From Hyperoodon ampullatus (lineage: Eukaryota; Chordata; Mammalia; Artiodactyla; Ziphiidae), in contig OX457057.1 in the NCBI GenBank assembly GCA_949752795.1, positions 12,204,632 to 12,268,631 of the forward strand: a stretch of 64,000 bases of DNA, written 5' to 3'. Shown one piece after another: positions 24,031 through 36,309 of this stretch (positions are counted from its first letter, which is position 1; each line of letters opens with the position of its first letter). The notes under the pieces were generated by a model. That model searched no databases and had not been told where the DNA came from. It saw only the letters and a list, made by a program, of their open reading frames with translations. Made by a program: the position numbers and the translations under genes.

Positions 24031-24839
24031 CCATATATTCCATCCCATATCGATTTCCATGATTTTTCTCTCTTATATCTTCTTCTAATTGACTAGAGTG
24101 GAGTCTGCCATCTTTCATCTTTCTCAGATGAATATTTTGAGTTTGTCTTGGGGCACCTTGTCAGTCATTTCCTGCCAGGGAAATGAGGCATTCTGTAGGT
24201 AGTCAGCGGGGCTGTTCTGCTCCCAGACACAAGGGGTTGATCTGAAAAAGGTGACATGGGGTGAGGGGAGATAGTTGGCATTTGCATGTCTTCTCCACAT
24301 GCTCCATCCACCCAGCCCCGTGCCCATGGGGAGTGTGGGGGGTTTCTTAAGGATCTGATCCAGGTCAACACTGGGGCCACCGTCTGACTTTGTAGGGACT
24401 CAGGTGATGTTTGTAGAAGTAAAGAACACATGAATGAATAAATGCGAGGTTTGACAGGGAAGGACAGCAACAGTAAGGCTCTGGGCTTGTAAATACCCCT
24501 TCCCTAGCACGTGGGAGAATCTTTCATTTTTTCAGAAGTGTTCCTTCCACCAGACCCATCTGCCATCTCCACACCCACCCCCAGAAGTGATGGTCCCACC
24601 AGCTTACTCTGTTTTCTCCTCCACAACAGACAGAACTAGAGATTCGGGTGGTACGGGGGGTACTAACCTCCAGGCTTCTCGTGGCTCAGCTCCATTACCC
24701 TCCCACGCCTGACCACCCCCTCCTCAACGCACCTAGCCTAGAGCTAAGGTCAGTAGGAAGGATTCTGGAGTCTGTTCCTTCCCTGCTGTAAGACTTGGAG
24801 CTACTTCAGTGAACACTGAGCCTGTTTCTCCATCCTAGA
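24031..24839. other. Intergenic DNA before the promoter, nothing recognised
   Basis: No repeat that I can name and no supported exon; a distal promoter role is possible but not shown. Confidence 0.35.
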
Positions 24840-24902
24840 AACGGGGCTGGGGACCTCTAGGGGGCAGGTCGGGGAGGGCTCGCAGCGCTGCAGCGGGCTG
24901 TA

Positions 24903-24907
24903 ATTGG
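24903..24907 (-). promoter_or_regulatory. Inverted CCAAT box (NF-Y type)
   Basis: ATTGG on the + strand, within 'taattggccggg', reads CCAAT on the minus strand and lies 83 bases before the X-box. NF-Y boxes near RFX sites are a known promoter pairing. The core alone is short, so the support comes from its place in the CpG-rich promoter. Confidence 0.5.
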
Positions 24908-24955
24908 CCGGGTGCTGCCAGCGCACCTCCCCCTCATCCTCGGGCGCCGCGCACG

Positions 24956-24964
24956 CCACGCCCC
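24956..24964 (-). promoter_or_regulatory. GC/CACCC box (Sp/KLF type)
   Basis: CCACGCCCC on the + strand, followed by TCCCC, reads GGGGCGTGG on the minus strand. This is a typical Sp/KLF-family site, 26 bases upstream of the X-box. It is common in CpG-island promoters and says little about tissue specificity. Confidence 0.5.
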
Positions 24965-24989
24965 TCCCCAGCTTTGCCGTCAGAATAGC

Positions 24990-25003
24990 GTTGCCGTGGC
25001 GAC
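24990..25003 (-). promoter_or_regulatory. X-box, RFX-family binding site
   Basis: The + strand reads GTTGCCGTGGCGAC. Its reverse complement GTCGCCACGGCAAC fits the 14-base X-box consensus GTNRCC-NN-RGYAAC at every fixed position. The two half-sites form an imperfect palindrome; on the + strand only one base departs from the consensus. RFX factors bind such sites in promoters of ciliary and testis genes, usually within about 100 bases of the start. Here it lies 126 bases before the exon 1 donor, which suits a role in FHAD1 transcription. That role is inferred from position and match alone. Confidence 0.8.
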
Positions 25004-25039
25004 GTTCCTACACAAGCCGGGCGGGCACGCGGGCTGCGA

Positions 25040-25129
25040 GCCGCCGGCTGGAGACTCCGCGGGAGGGCGGCAGAGCGGAGGTCAGGGCTCTTGGCGGAGG
25101 ACGAGGCGTGGGCTTCTTCCTCTGGCCAG
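25040..25129 (+). other. FHAD1: FHAD1 exon 1, 5' untranslated (start approximate)
   Basis: The 3' edge is set by the donor 'ctggccag|gtgagagc', a near-consensus 5' splice site with GT at 25130-25131. No ATG occurs between 25040 and 25129, so translation should begin in exon 2. The 5' edge is a guess placed some 35-40 bases after the X-box, and several start sites are likely. An alternative first exon cannot be excluded without transcript data. Confidence 0.65.
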
Positions 25130-25466
25130 GTGAGAGCGGCGCACGATGAGGCGGCGGGCGGAAACCTGGGCCGGAGGAGGCCAGTCCTGCGAGGTCAACG
25201 GCGTTGGGGTAGGCACGGGACCCGGCGCCACCCGAGTCCGAACTCTCTGATCCAGACTCGGGTCGCCAGGAGCACCCCAGAAAAGATGCCCCAACACCAG
25301 CCGTTCCTTCCTAAGTGCAGCCCCTACCTCGCCCCCCAAGGGAGGCGGCATGGGAGCTATAGGCCTCTCCTGGGCACCAGCTCTTGGATGTCCTGTGGGT
25401 ATAGCTGGGATTAAGAGAGGAACCCCTGTTTCCCCTGATTTATGGACAACACCCACCCAATGGTCA

Positions 25467-25488
25467 GACACACACACACACACACACC
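25467..25488. repeat. (AC)n microsatellite
   Basis: Uninterrupted ACACAC run in intron 1. Confidence 0.9.
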
Positions 25489-25907
25489 CGCCCCTTACCT
25501 GAACTCCCCTTCTTTAAGGGAGTTTGAGGCCACTGTAAACCTCAAAAGAAAGTTTGCTCCTATAGCCCAATTCTGAGCCATCCAAAGTGGTCGGGGGAAC
25601 GCAGATGACTGAAGCCCTTTTGCTCTTTCCTGTGGCTGGTGCTCCATGGCACTGAGTAAGAACGAATTCACAGAGCTCCACACATTCAAATTACTTTGAC
25701 AGTGTTTTCACGCAAGGAAGTGATGCACAGGGCAAAATGAAGGTGGAGAAATATTGTCCAATCCAAATGCTAAAGAGATAGAATTTAGGTTTTCCAAGGA
25801 GTCATCTAAGCTAGATACTGACAGGAAAAATGAAAGGTAGTTACTATCAAAGCTCCCTAGCCAGCTGGCTGTACTGACTTGCTTTGAGGCGCCCTTTGTA
25901 TTTTCAT

Positions 25908-25965
25908 TCACTCAGCCAGTGTTTCCCAAGCACCTACTGTGTGTCAGGTTCTGTCCCCCCGCCGC
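25908..25965 (-). repeat. L2 3' fragment, antisense
   Basis: 'cattcactcagccagtgttt' and 'cacctactgtgtgtcaggtt'. Confidence 0.65.
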
Positions 25966-26873
25966 CCCCTACCCTGGAGAAGGGGTAACGCACAGAACTG
26001 GCGGGAACTGCAAAGGGTCTGACATTTGACCCTGTTTGAAAGTTAGTAAGTTAGCCTGCCCAGCTTATAGTTCCTGGCAGAAGACAAGAGACTCCTGGGC
26101 CAGAAACAAAGCACTTGATTACTCACAGCACAGGCGAGGACATAACAGGCAGCCAGAGCTGCATATGCACATTGGTTCCTGTTGCCCTGAAAGTCCCTCG
26201 GCGTGGTGCAGAGCAGCCAGTGTGGATGCTGTGCGCACAGTGGGTCTGTGTCCCAGGTAAGGAACTCCAGACTTAGGAAACTGCAATCTTTGGAAGGGGC
26301 TGCTAGCAAACCTGCCCAACTTTTGCCCCAGAAGGAGCCGTTATCTTTATTAGAAACATTACCTCTATCCTCCCAAGTTGTTTGCCATACAAGCATCCTC
26401 GGAAAGTGAGTGCAGGACAAAATCTTTCAATGCCTTTGCTCTGAAGATGGGTACAAACACAACCCATGAAGAATCGCTTCTGAACAAAATGAACACAGTT
26501 CTGGTTTTCCAGGCACATATATGTTAGTGAAAGAGAAACCAACAGCAAGCATAACTAAAGAAAGGAACAAGAACATGTCAGAGAATGATAAGTACAAGGA
26601 AGGAAACACAGCAGGGGAAAACTAGCAGGGGAATAACATGACTGAGGGTGCCTTTAGCCAGAGTGGTCAGGTGGTTGCCCCGAGGGGGGACATCTGAGCA
26701 GAGAGAAGACCCCAGCCTTGGGGACGTCTGGGGTGAGAGCTAAAAAACAAATATGCGCATGATCCAAGTTTAAGTTTTCGATTAGTGGCGTTTCCTGTGG
26801 TTTTCCTGCAGAAGAGACATTTCTTGGAAGTTTACATTTGAGATTAATTAGACTTGAATGTGTTGCGTGCTAT
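25966..26873. other. FHAD1 intron 1, nothing recognised
   Basis: No exon signal or nameable repeat. Confidence 0.35.
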
Positions 26874-27068
26874 CATGGGGACACGGGTTCGTGCCCCGGT
26901 CTGGGAGGATCCCACATGCCGCGGAGTGGCTGGGCCCGTGAGCCATGGCCTCTGAGCCTGTGCATCCGGAGCCTGTGCTCCGCAACGGGAGAGGCCACAA
27001 CAGTGAGAGGCCCGCGTACTGCAAAAATAAATAAATAAATAAATAAATAAAAATAAAAGAAATAAAAA
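26874..27068 (+). repeat. 5'-truncated cetacean tRNA-SINE
   Basis: Starts inside the body at 'ggggacacgggttcgtgccc' and ends in an (AAAT)n-type tail. The usual ~50-base head is missing. Confidence 0.88.
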
Positions 27069-27079
27069 ACATGTATAGG

Positions 27080-27360
27080 GCTTCCCTGGTGGCGCAGTGG
27101 TTGAGAATCTGCCTGCTAATACAGGGGACATGGCTTCGAGCCCTGGTCTGGGAAGATCCCACGTGCCGCGGAGCAACTAGGCCCGCGAGCCACAACTACT
27201 GAGCCTGCACATCTGGAGCCTGTGCTCCACAACAAGAGAGGCCGCGATAGTGAGAGGCCCGCGCACTGCGATGAAGAGTGGCCCCCGCTTGCCACATCTA
27301 GAGAAAGCCCTCGCACAGAAACGAAGACCCAACACAGCCAAAAATAAATGAATAAATTTT
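27080..27360 (+). repeat. Long cetacean tRNA-SINE with 15-base TSD
   Basis: Perfect duplications 'aaaaacatgtatagg' at 27065-27079 and 27361-27375. It lies at the tail of the previous SINE, so A-rich SINE tails served as targets. Confidence 0.95.
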
Positions 27361-27384
27361 AAAAACATGTATAGGATTTGCTTT

Positions 27385-27540
27385 GAAATGCATTAAAATA
27401 TAAAATGTATAGATGGGTAGATATGTGATAAAGCAAATATTGCAACATGTTGATTGTAGAATCTGGGTGGTGGTTCTATAGAAGTTCACCATCCACTTCT
27501 TTCAACTTTTCTGTGTGTTTGACATTTTCATAATAAAATG
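27385..27540 (+). repeat. Old L1M-like 3' end
   Basis: 'gtagaatctgggtggtggtt' and 'catttcataataaaat'-like ending ('ttttcataataaaatg') fit an old L1 terminus. Confidence 0.5.
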
Positions 27541-27784
27541 CCAGCAAAAGATACGTACAGAGTCTTGACCGTACAGCCAAGCTATGATCTTGATATTTTG
27601 TCTTTGGAAATCATTTTTTTTCAACCTAAATATATGAAGGAATGCGGTGACTTAAAAAGAAAGTATCTTCTACTGCCCATTTCCTTGATGACTGCTCTTC
27701 CACACTTTAAGAAGCTCTGTAGAAGTTGGGGTTTCTTGAGTCAAAGTTCAGAAACCCAAGATTAATAACAGTCACAATCACAGT

Positions 27785-27965
27785 AGGACAAATGGGTGTT
27801 TAGTGTAGCAATCACCATTCTAGATGCTTCACATTTAATCCTCACAAAACTCTTTGGGATACAGAGTATTATTAGCCCCATTTTACAGATGAGGAAACAG
27901 AGGCCTAGAGAGAGAATAAGTAACTCACCCGGAGTCACAGAGCTAATAATTGGTGGGTTAGTAAC
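27785..27965 (-). repeat. MIR, antisense
   Basis: 'cccattttacagatgaggaa' and 'gagtcacagagctaataatt'. Confidence 0.88.
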
Positions 27966-28332
27966 ACTGATTACTTGATTCTGTCAGATAACTAACCCCA
28001 AACTAAGCTTAATGGGAAGTGGAGAGCGGTTATCTGTGGAATTCAGATTTGTTTGGGTTTTTTTTTTTTTTTTTGCTATTGCTTGTTTGTGCTCTGAGTT
28101 ACATAAAGGATGTCCTCTTGTGATCAGAAGCAAGCTCATCTATGCCGGATATCACTGTTAAAAGGACAGTCTTAAAAATGTGCGGAATTATCATTGTGAT
28201 CATTGTTAAATCCAGCTATCCACTCCTACCTCTGCTGACTTCTCCTGTGGACATTATGGTGTATTCCATTCATTCTAAATATGACATTGAATAATTAGAG
28301 GACTGTATTTTTCTAACAAAATTGTTTTCTGA

Positions 28333-29146
<814 letters not shown>

Positions 29147-31420
29147 GATTTTTTTAAACTTTATTTTGAAATAATTATAGATGCACAAATAGTAGAGAGA
29201 ATGGCACGAAGCATGTGTGGAGTCCTGTGCCATTTTACCACGTGTGGATTTGGGTGTGGCCATCAGGATATAGGAGTATTCCATCATCAGAGATGTCCCT
29301 TGTGATGCTCCTTTTATAGTCACAATTCCTCCTCCCACCATCGTCCCCACGCTCCGAAAACCGCTAATCTGTTCTCCGTCTCTATAAATTTCATCATTTA
29401 TGTATGACCTTTGTGATTGATTTTTTTTTTTTTTCTGTCAGTGTAGTGCCCTTGACATCCATTTAGGTTATTAGCTTGTTCTTTTATTGCTGAGTAATAG
29501 TCCACGGTATGGACGTATCACCTATGTTTAAACATTCACTTTTTGAAGGACATTTTGTTTCCATTTGGGGCTATTACAAATAAATCTACTATAAACATTT
29601 GTGTACAGGTTTTTGTGTGAACATAAGTTTTTATTTCTCTGTGATAAATGCTCAGGAGTATGATTGCATGGATTAACATATGTGTTTATATATATTCGGT
29701 TTGTAAAGAAACTGCCAGACTTATCCAGCGTGGCTGTACCATCTTTCATTTCCACCAGCAATGTATGAGACACATCCTCACCAGCAATTAGCATAAACAC
29801 TGTTTTTCATTGTAGCTGTTTTAGTAAGTGTGTAGTGGTATCTCATCATAGTCTTAACTTGCATTTCCCAAATCGATAGTGATGTTAAATGTCTTTTCAT
29901 GTACGTGTTTGCCTTCTGCATATCCTCTTCAGTGAAATATCTCTTCATATCTTTTAAGTGTCTCTAATCGAATTGTTTAGTTTTTTACCATTGAGTTTTG
30001 AGAATTCTTTATGTATTTTAGATATGAGTCCCTTGTCAGATAGATGGTTTGCAAATATTTTCTCCCATCCGTAGCTTGTCTTTTCATTCTCTTAGCAGAG
30101 TATTTCACAGAGCAAAAGCTTTAAATTTTGATGAAGTCCAGGTAGTTATTTTTTCTTTTATAGATCATGCCTTTAGTGTCATGTCTAAGAACATGCCACA
30201 AGGTCCCTGACCCTGAGGATTTTCTCTTATGTTTTCTTCTAAGTGTTTTATAGTTTTATGTTTAAATCTATGAACCATTTTGGGTTCACTGTCGTTTATG
30301 ATGTGAGATTTAGGTCAAAGTTCATTTTTCTTGCATGTGGATATTTAATTGTTCCAGAACCATTTGTTGAAAAGACTATCCTTTCTCCATTGAATGGCTT
30401 TTGCAAGTTTGTCAAAAATAATCTGGCCATACTTTCTATGGGGGCTACTTCTTAGTTCCCTATTATGTTTCATGGATCTATTTGTCATAATGGATCTACC
30501 ATTATGACATAGCCTTGATTACTGTCGCTATGTAAGTCTTAAATCAGGTAGAGTGATTCCTCCCACTTTTCTTTAAAAATTTTTTTAACCTATTCTAGTT
30601 CCTTTGCCTTTCCATTTACATTTTAGTGTAAGCCTGTCTGTATATACAAAATATCATGCTGTAATTTTGATTGGAATTGTGTTTTATCCTATATCAATGT
30701 GAGAATAATTGATATACTCCTACATTGTCTTCCAATTCATGAACACGGTATATTTCTCCATTTATTCAGTGTCTCTCATGAGTGTTTTGTAGTTTTCAGC
30801 ATACGAAACTTCAGCATCCTGTACATGTTTTGTTAGATTTACACTTAAGTATGTCTCTCTTTTCTTTTTTGAGTGATTGTAAATGGTATTATATTTTTAA
30901 TTTTGGTGTCCACATGTTCATTGACAGTATATAGAAATACAGTTGATTTTTGTATGCTTCTTGGTATCTTGCAACCTTAACTGCACTTTCTTATATAAGG
31001 GCTTTTGTAGATTTCTTGGGATTTTATACATAAACAATCATGTCATCTGCAAATAAGAATAATTTTATTTCTCCTTTCAGAAAAGGAGATGTGAATGCCT
31101 TTAATCTTCTTCTCCTTGCTTTATTTCCCTGGTTAAGACTCCCAGGACTCTGCTGAACAAGAGCAGTGTATAAATCCTTATATTTGCTTGTTCCTGACCT
31201 TAGGGGAAAGCAGTCAGTCTTTCACCGTTAAGTAGGAGGTTAGCTGTAGGGTTTTTATACATGTTCTTACGAAGTGAGAAATTTCCCCCTTTATTCCTAG
31301 TTTTCTGAGAATGTTTATTGTAAACGCAACAGATTTAAAGATAACTCCATGAACCTCCCCGTGAGATTCTCCTCCATGATATGGTCTCCCTTCAAGGACA
31401 CAGAACATCTGTTCAGTGTG
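29147..31420 (-). mobile_element. Old L1, antisense: 3' region and part of ORF2
   Basis: From the left: inverted 3' untranslated region ('gcacaaatagtagagagaat'), the section 'atgagtcccttgtcagatag', then ORF2 antisense ('catgtcatctgcaaataaga' at about 31030). No long open frame survives, so it is inactive. Confidence 0.85.
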
Positions 31421-31424
31421 CAAA

Positions 31425-31455
31425 GTGGGAGGAAAAAGAAGAAGAAGAAGAACTG
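31425..31455. repeat. (GAA)n short run
   Basis: 'gaaaaagaagaagaagaaga' in intron 2. Confidence 0.8.
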
Positions 31456-31574
31456 TAGTTTCTTCTTTATCCTAACAAGGCATAGATTTGGGGTAGTTTT
31501 ATTTCCTGTCTGGCTAAAGTAGAGACAGAGATCTCTGTTTTGAACCTGACTATGATATTAGAAAACTGTAGTAA

Positions 31575-31800
31575 TTTTTAAAAGCACAGGCTTTGGAGAT
31601 AGACAGACCTGGGTTTGAATCTCATTAGGCTACTTTGTGGCTGAGTGACTTCAAACAAATTACTTAATCACTCTGAGCTCCTTTTCCCTGTCTGTAAACC
31701 TCTTACCTCACGGTTATTCTGAGGATTAAGTGAGAAATGCATATAAAGAGCCTGGCATGTGGTGCTCAGTGAATGACACAATGATCATTATTATGGTCTC
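31575..31800 (+). repeat. MIR, sense
   Basis: 'gacagacctgggtttgaatc', 'gtgacttcaaacaaattact' and 'gaggattaagtgagaaatgc'. Confidence 0.85.
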
Positions 31801-31992
31801 ATAAAACAGTGACTGAGAAGAATCCTCAGAGGTGCACAGGGTTGAGATGAGGATCCACTGACATTAATAAGCCATTTGGAAAAGGGAACTAATGAGGACA
31901 GTTAGTAACTAGACAGAAATTGAGTTGCATTCATTGTATAGAAATAATTGACTGCTGACTGCTCCTCGGACGTAGCTTAAGAAATACGTCAC

Positions 31993-32202
31993 TGGGCTTC
32001 CCTGGTGGCGAAGTGGTTGAGAGTCCGCCTGCCGATGCAAGGGACACGGGTTCGTGCCCCGGTCCGGGAATATCCCACATGCCGCGGAGCGGCTGGGCCC
32101 ACGAGCCATGGCCGCTGAGCCAGCGTGTCCGGAGCCTGAGCTCCGCAACGGGAGAGGCCACAACAGTGAGAGGCCCGTGTACCGCAAAAAAAAAAAAAAA
32201 TT
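31993..32202 (+). repeat. Cetacean tRNA-SINE, sense
   Basis: Head 'tgggcttccctggtggcgaa', near-consensus body and a 15-base poly(A). Low divergence from the other ~200-base copies suggests a recent insertion. Confidence 0.93.
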
Positions 32203-32654
32203 TCAGGGATTTATATTACTAATAATCATCCTTGCAATTACCCAGAGGTTACATCTAGCAAATAAAAAAGATTGTTTGTTTTATTGGCCTGGATCAAACC
32301 TAAAGAATAGGCAGTCATGCTTCTAAAGATTTCTACTCATCAGCAAGGCTGACATGTTGTTTTGACTATTGGTATCATAGTATTTTGACATCATTTACTC
32401 TTTCCGATAATGGAAGGTAGTTACATGCTTCTTGTTTTTAAAAATTGGGAGAAAGGAAAATATAAGGAAGAAAATAAAAGTCACTTGTAATCATTTGGCT
32501 CAGGGAAAAATCAATATTGATATTTGCAGGGTTTTACCCTCCAGACTTTTTTCTATATCCTGTAAGGAGTTTGGTTCCCTAAGGCAATAGGAAGCCTGTT
32601 TATAGCCAGGCTAGTGAGAACTGTTTATAGTCAACAGTGATAACTGTTGCTATC
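32203..32654. other. Intron 2, nothing recognised
   Basis: AT-rich, no supported feature. Confidence 0.35.
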
Positions 32655-33065
32655 ACTCATTCATTGCACAGTATTTACCCAGAGCCTCAGCACCGAGCCA
32701 AGTCTAGGGGTACAGCGATGTCAGAACTGGACATGGTCCCTGCCATCAGGAAGCTGCCAGGAGAGAGAGAAATAAGTCAAATGATCCCACAAAGGTGTGA
32801 CTAATTCCATTCCAATATTGGGGCTGTAAAGGAAAGGAATATGGAAGACAAGGAGGACTTAACTAGACAAAAGGAGAAGGGAATGGCATGTGCAAAGGCC
32901 CTGGGGTGGAAGAGCATATTGTGAGCCCAAGGGACTGAGAGAAAACCAGGGCATCCAGAAGTCAGAGTGGGAAGGAGGAGGGCTAAGGGACAAGTCGGCC
33001 TCCTTCATGTCACCCTAAGGGTTTTGGTCTTTATCTGAAAAGCAGTGGGAAGAAGGCTTGAAGCA
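32655..33065 (-). repeat. L2 3' part, antisense
   Basis: 'actggacatggtccctgcca', 'gcatgtgcaaaggccctggg' and 'gggttttggtctttatctga' in inverted L2 order. Confidence 0.82.
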
Positions 33066-33364
33066 TTGTCAACAAGGGGGAGACCTGCCAGTGCACCTCC
33101 CGGCTGCTGTGTGCAGACGAGCCGTCAGGAGCTCTATTCACAATCTCCCCTCTCCCATTTCACACGGCTCAAAAGCCTCAGCCTTGCTCGTTTCACAGCT
33201 AAACCTTGCGAGTTATAATTTATATGATTTGATGTGCCTTGTAAACTGTAATTTTTAGAGTTGGATGTGGCTGTTATTTAAACTCTGCTGAGAAAGGGAC
33301 TCAGTTCTTCCAGAATGAAGAAACACCAAAGCCAGTGGTTGTTGGATTTTCCGTATGTTTAAGA

Positions 33365-33522
33365 GTGGTTGTTCAACATGAACTCCTAGGCATTCTGACC
33401 CAATGGGTTTGGGGTAAGGCCCAGCAATCTTCACATTTATATGCTCCCCAGGTTCAGGTGGGGGGAATGGAGTCCCCTGGAGTTGGCTCCAGGACCACAC
33501 TTTGAGAACCCCACCATCAGTG
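33365..33522 (+). mobile_element. MER5A-like DNA transposon
   Basis: 'ggggtaaggcccagcaatct' and the end 'gaccacactttgagaacccc'. Confidence 0.65.
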
Positions 33523-33560
33523 CTCCCTCCCTCTCCCTTCTTGATCAGCAGAGCTCCTGC

Positions 33561-33561
<1 letters not shown>

Positions 33562-33596
<35 letters not shown>
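33562..33596. repeat. (TG)n microsatellite
   Basis: About 17 uninterrupted TG units in intron 2; likely length-variable. Confidence 0.95.
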
Positions 33597-33598
<2 letters not shown>

Positions 33599-33599
33599 T

Positions 33600-34729
33600 C
33601 TTTCAATAAACTTTGTTTTGAGGAAAAGAGAAGCGAAGGGTAAACAATGAAGGGCTGACTGACCCTACCCCCTCCCCAGGGACTCCCGCAGTCCCACCCT
33701 GGGGAAGTCCCAGGATCCCTAGAAGACTGAGCTCTAGGACAGCCCAAGTCAGTGCAGGGCTGCAGCTAGAAGGGTGGAGATGGAAGAGAAAAACAAAGAA
33801 CAGACATGACAGGGGGATGAAATGCTGGTGTCCACCCCTCACCCTCGGTGGTCAGTGTCCTGCCAGGCATCTCCTTTCTCATGGGTTTAGCCATCTCTCC
33901 AGGCTCTGTCAGCCCTTCTCGCGTGGGATCTGAGGGTCGTGAAGCCAGACTGATCTCATACACACACCCCAGATCCCATCCAGCCGGATGACTCTCGTCC
34001 CTTTTCCTGGCCCCTGCCAGTTCTGGGCTGCCTCTCAGGAAAGTACCAGAGCCTACACCATAATCTTGTTTATTATTAGTAAACAAGGCTGCTGGGATTC
34101 TCCTATTATTTGCATCATTTCACGGACGTGCAGGTATGTCTGCTCTGTCAAAGGACACACACAGCTGTAACTCTGATGGGCATGGCCAAATTGCCCACCA
34201 GAGGTTTCCGGATGTGGTGTCCTGCCAGCAGTGGACGCCCGTCTGCCACTCCCTCCCCAGCCTAGGGTGCTGACCCCCCATTGGATCTTCACTGATCTAC
34301 GGGGTGAAGTATGGTACCTGTGTCATTTTAATTCACATTTCTCTTATTCTAAGCGAACACCTGCATTTTGAGACATAAGGTGACAGGTGGGCTCTCTGTG
34401 GGGAAATCCACGGAATGACACAGGCCTGGGAGGGTGCACTTGCTGGCTCCCCATCTGCATCGCGCTTGTCCTCCCGCCTGGGTCGTGCTCCCGTCCCCCC
34501 CTCCCCCCCACCTCACCCCTGGCTTCTCCCCAAGTGCTCCTCGCTCTGGGGGTTCACTTGTTTGGTCTCGCCAGTCCTCAGGGAATGTTTTGTCCCCTGT
34601 TTGGGAACTGGCGGCTGATTTCATTGGTCAGTTCCCACCACAGCAATTGATGGGTGTAGTTTCTCAACGGCAGATGGAGGGCTTCCAAGAGGAAAAAGTT
34701 CAAAGGAAAGGGCTAGATCGTGATCTCAT
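33600..34729. other. Intron 2, nothing recognised
   Basis: C-rich run at 34495-34520; open frames of 80-106 codons on both strands without domains. Confidence 0.35.
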
Positions 34730-35700
34730 TTTTCTCATTGTTTTATTGTGGTAAAATATGCATAACATAAAATTTACCATCTTAACCACTTTTATTAAGT
34801 GTGCAGTTCAGTGGCATTAAATATATTCACACTGTTGTGCAGCCGTCACCCCCATCCATCTCCAGAACTCTTTGAATCTTGCAGAACTGAAACTGCACCC
34901 ATGAAAGAACAACTCCCCATGCCCCCCCCGGCCCAACCCCTGGCAACCACCGTTCTGCTTTCTCTCTATGACCTTGACTACTCTGGGTATCTCATATAAG
35001 TAGAATCATACCAGTATTTGTCTTTTCGTGACTGGCTTCTTTCACTGAGTATAATGTCCATGTTCATCCATGCTGTAGCATGTGTCCAAATTTCCTTCCT
35101 TTTTTAAGGCTGAATAATATTCCATTGTGTGGATTCACCACATTTTGTTTATTCATTCATCTACCAATGGACACTTGGGTTGTTTCCACCTTTTGGCTGT
35201 TGCAAACAACCCTATGAACATGGGTGTATAAATATCTCTTCAAGCCCCTGCTTTCAGTTCTTTGTGATATATACCCAAAAGTAGACTTGCTGGATTATAT
35301 GATAGTTTTATTTTTAATTGTTTGAGGAACTGCCATGCTGTTTTCCATAGTGGCTGGAACAATTTACATTCTCACAACAGTGCACAAGGGTTCCACTTGC
35401 CCTGCGTCCTCACCAACACTTGTTATTTCCATTTTTTTTTTTTTTTTTTTTTTTTTGCAGTACGCGGGCCTCTCACTGTTGTGGCCTCTCCCGTTGCAGA
35501 GCCCAGGCTCCGGACGCGCAGGCTCAGCGGACATGGCTCACGGGCCCAGACGCTCCGCAGCATGTGGGATCCTCCCAGACCGGGGCACGAACCCGTGTCC
35601 CCTGCATCGGCAGGCAGACTCCCAACCACTGCACCACCAGGGAAGCCCTTCCCTTTTTTTTTTTTTTTATAGTAGCCATTCTGATGGATGTGAGATGAAA
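34730..35700 (-). mobile_element. Old L1 3' end, antisense, split by a SINE
   Basis: 'aatttaccatcttaaccact', 'cctggcaaccaccgttctgc' and 'ggacacttgggttgtttcca' give the inverted L1 3' order. 'atagtagccattctgatgga' resumes after the SINE. Confidence 0.85.
35431..35650 (-). repeat. Cetacean tRNA-SINE inside L1, antisense
   Basis: T run, 'gcagtacgcgggcctctcac', and a final 'ccaccagggaagccc'. The insertion sits in an L1 T-rich tract. Confidence 0.92.
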
Positions 35701-35789
35701 GAAATTTTCGATCATAATCTTTTGAATAGCATACATAATACAAATAGCTACAGCATACATTTATGGACTACTTACTGTATCTCACATGG

Positions 35790-35995
35790 CTTTATACATC
35801 ATCTATGTATGTTCTGTATATATATTTACAGAATTATATCCTCAAAACAAATCCTGTGCAGGTGAGAACTACTATTATCATTATTATCCTCATTTGATGA
35901 CATGGAAATGGGACTCAGAAAGGTTAAGAAACTGGCCCAAATCACACAGCTAGTCAGGGGAGGTGAGACTGAGGTCAGACTGAGCTGACTCAAGT
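35790..35995 (-). repeat. MIR, antisense
   Basis: 'aaggttaagaaactggccca' and 'tcacacagctagtcagggga'. Confidence 0.85.
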
Positions 35996-36309
35996 TTCTA
36001 AAAAGAGAAGCTTCACTTTTTGAGTGTATTTAGCTTTGGGAACATCTGATATCTAAATTGGAAATTCTCAGTTAACTGAGATAACAAGATAATTGAGTAA
36101 GCTAGGGAAATTCCACCCTGTGGAATCGAGAAAGGGGTTTGTCAGTAAAATGTGAGATCAATGTTCTCCTGATCCTCATTCATGCAACAGACTGAGGTGG
36201 CGCCATCTAGGGGGCGATTTGGGTAAAGAGGAAACATTGACCTGGTGCTTTCCCAGGAAGAGGAGCATTGGGGCTGTTAAGTGGGGGCCCAGCAAGAAAC
36301 AGCACTTAT

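Larger units (their letters stand above)
24840..25350 (+). promoter_or_regulatory. CpG-rich promoter region of FHAD1
   Basis: This is the densest CpG stretch in the window, with many CG dinucleotides between about 24880 and 25220, in otherwise CpG-poor DNA. It lacks an obvious TATA box near the likely start. It contains an inverted CCAAT box, a CCACGCCCC box and an X-box in that order, followed by a GT donor at 25130. It also extends into the first intron. No recognisable interspersed repeat sits inside it, in contrast to both flanks. CpG-island promoters commonly start at several positions, so a single start should not be assumed. Confidence 0.85.

Noticed and set aside
25082..25483. A 133-codon minus-strand frame over the CpG-rich promoter, as a divergent gene
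   Set aside because: GC-rich DNA gives chance open frames; no domain, no start context or splice site on the minus strand. A non-coding divergent transcript cannot be ruled out.
35322..35865. Open frames of 116 and 176 codons over 35322-35865
   Set aside because: They are translations of an antisense cetacean SINE and its T run inside an L1; the many similar short frames across the window have the same cause.
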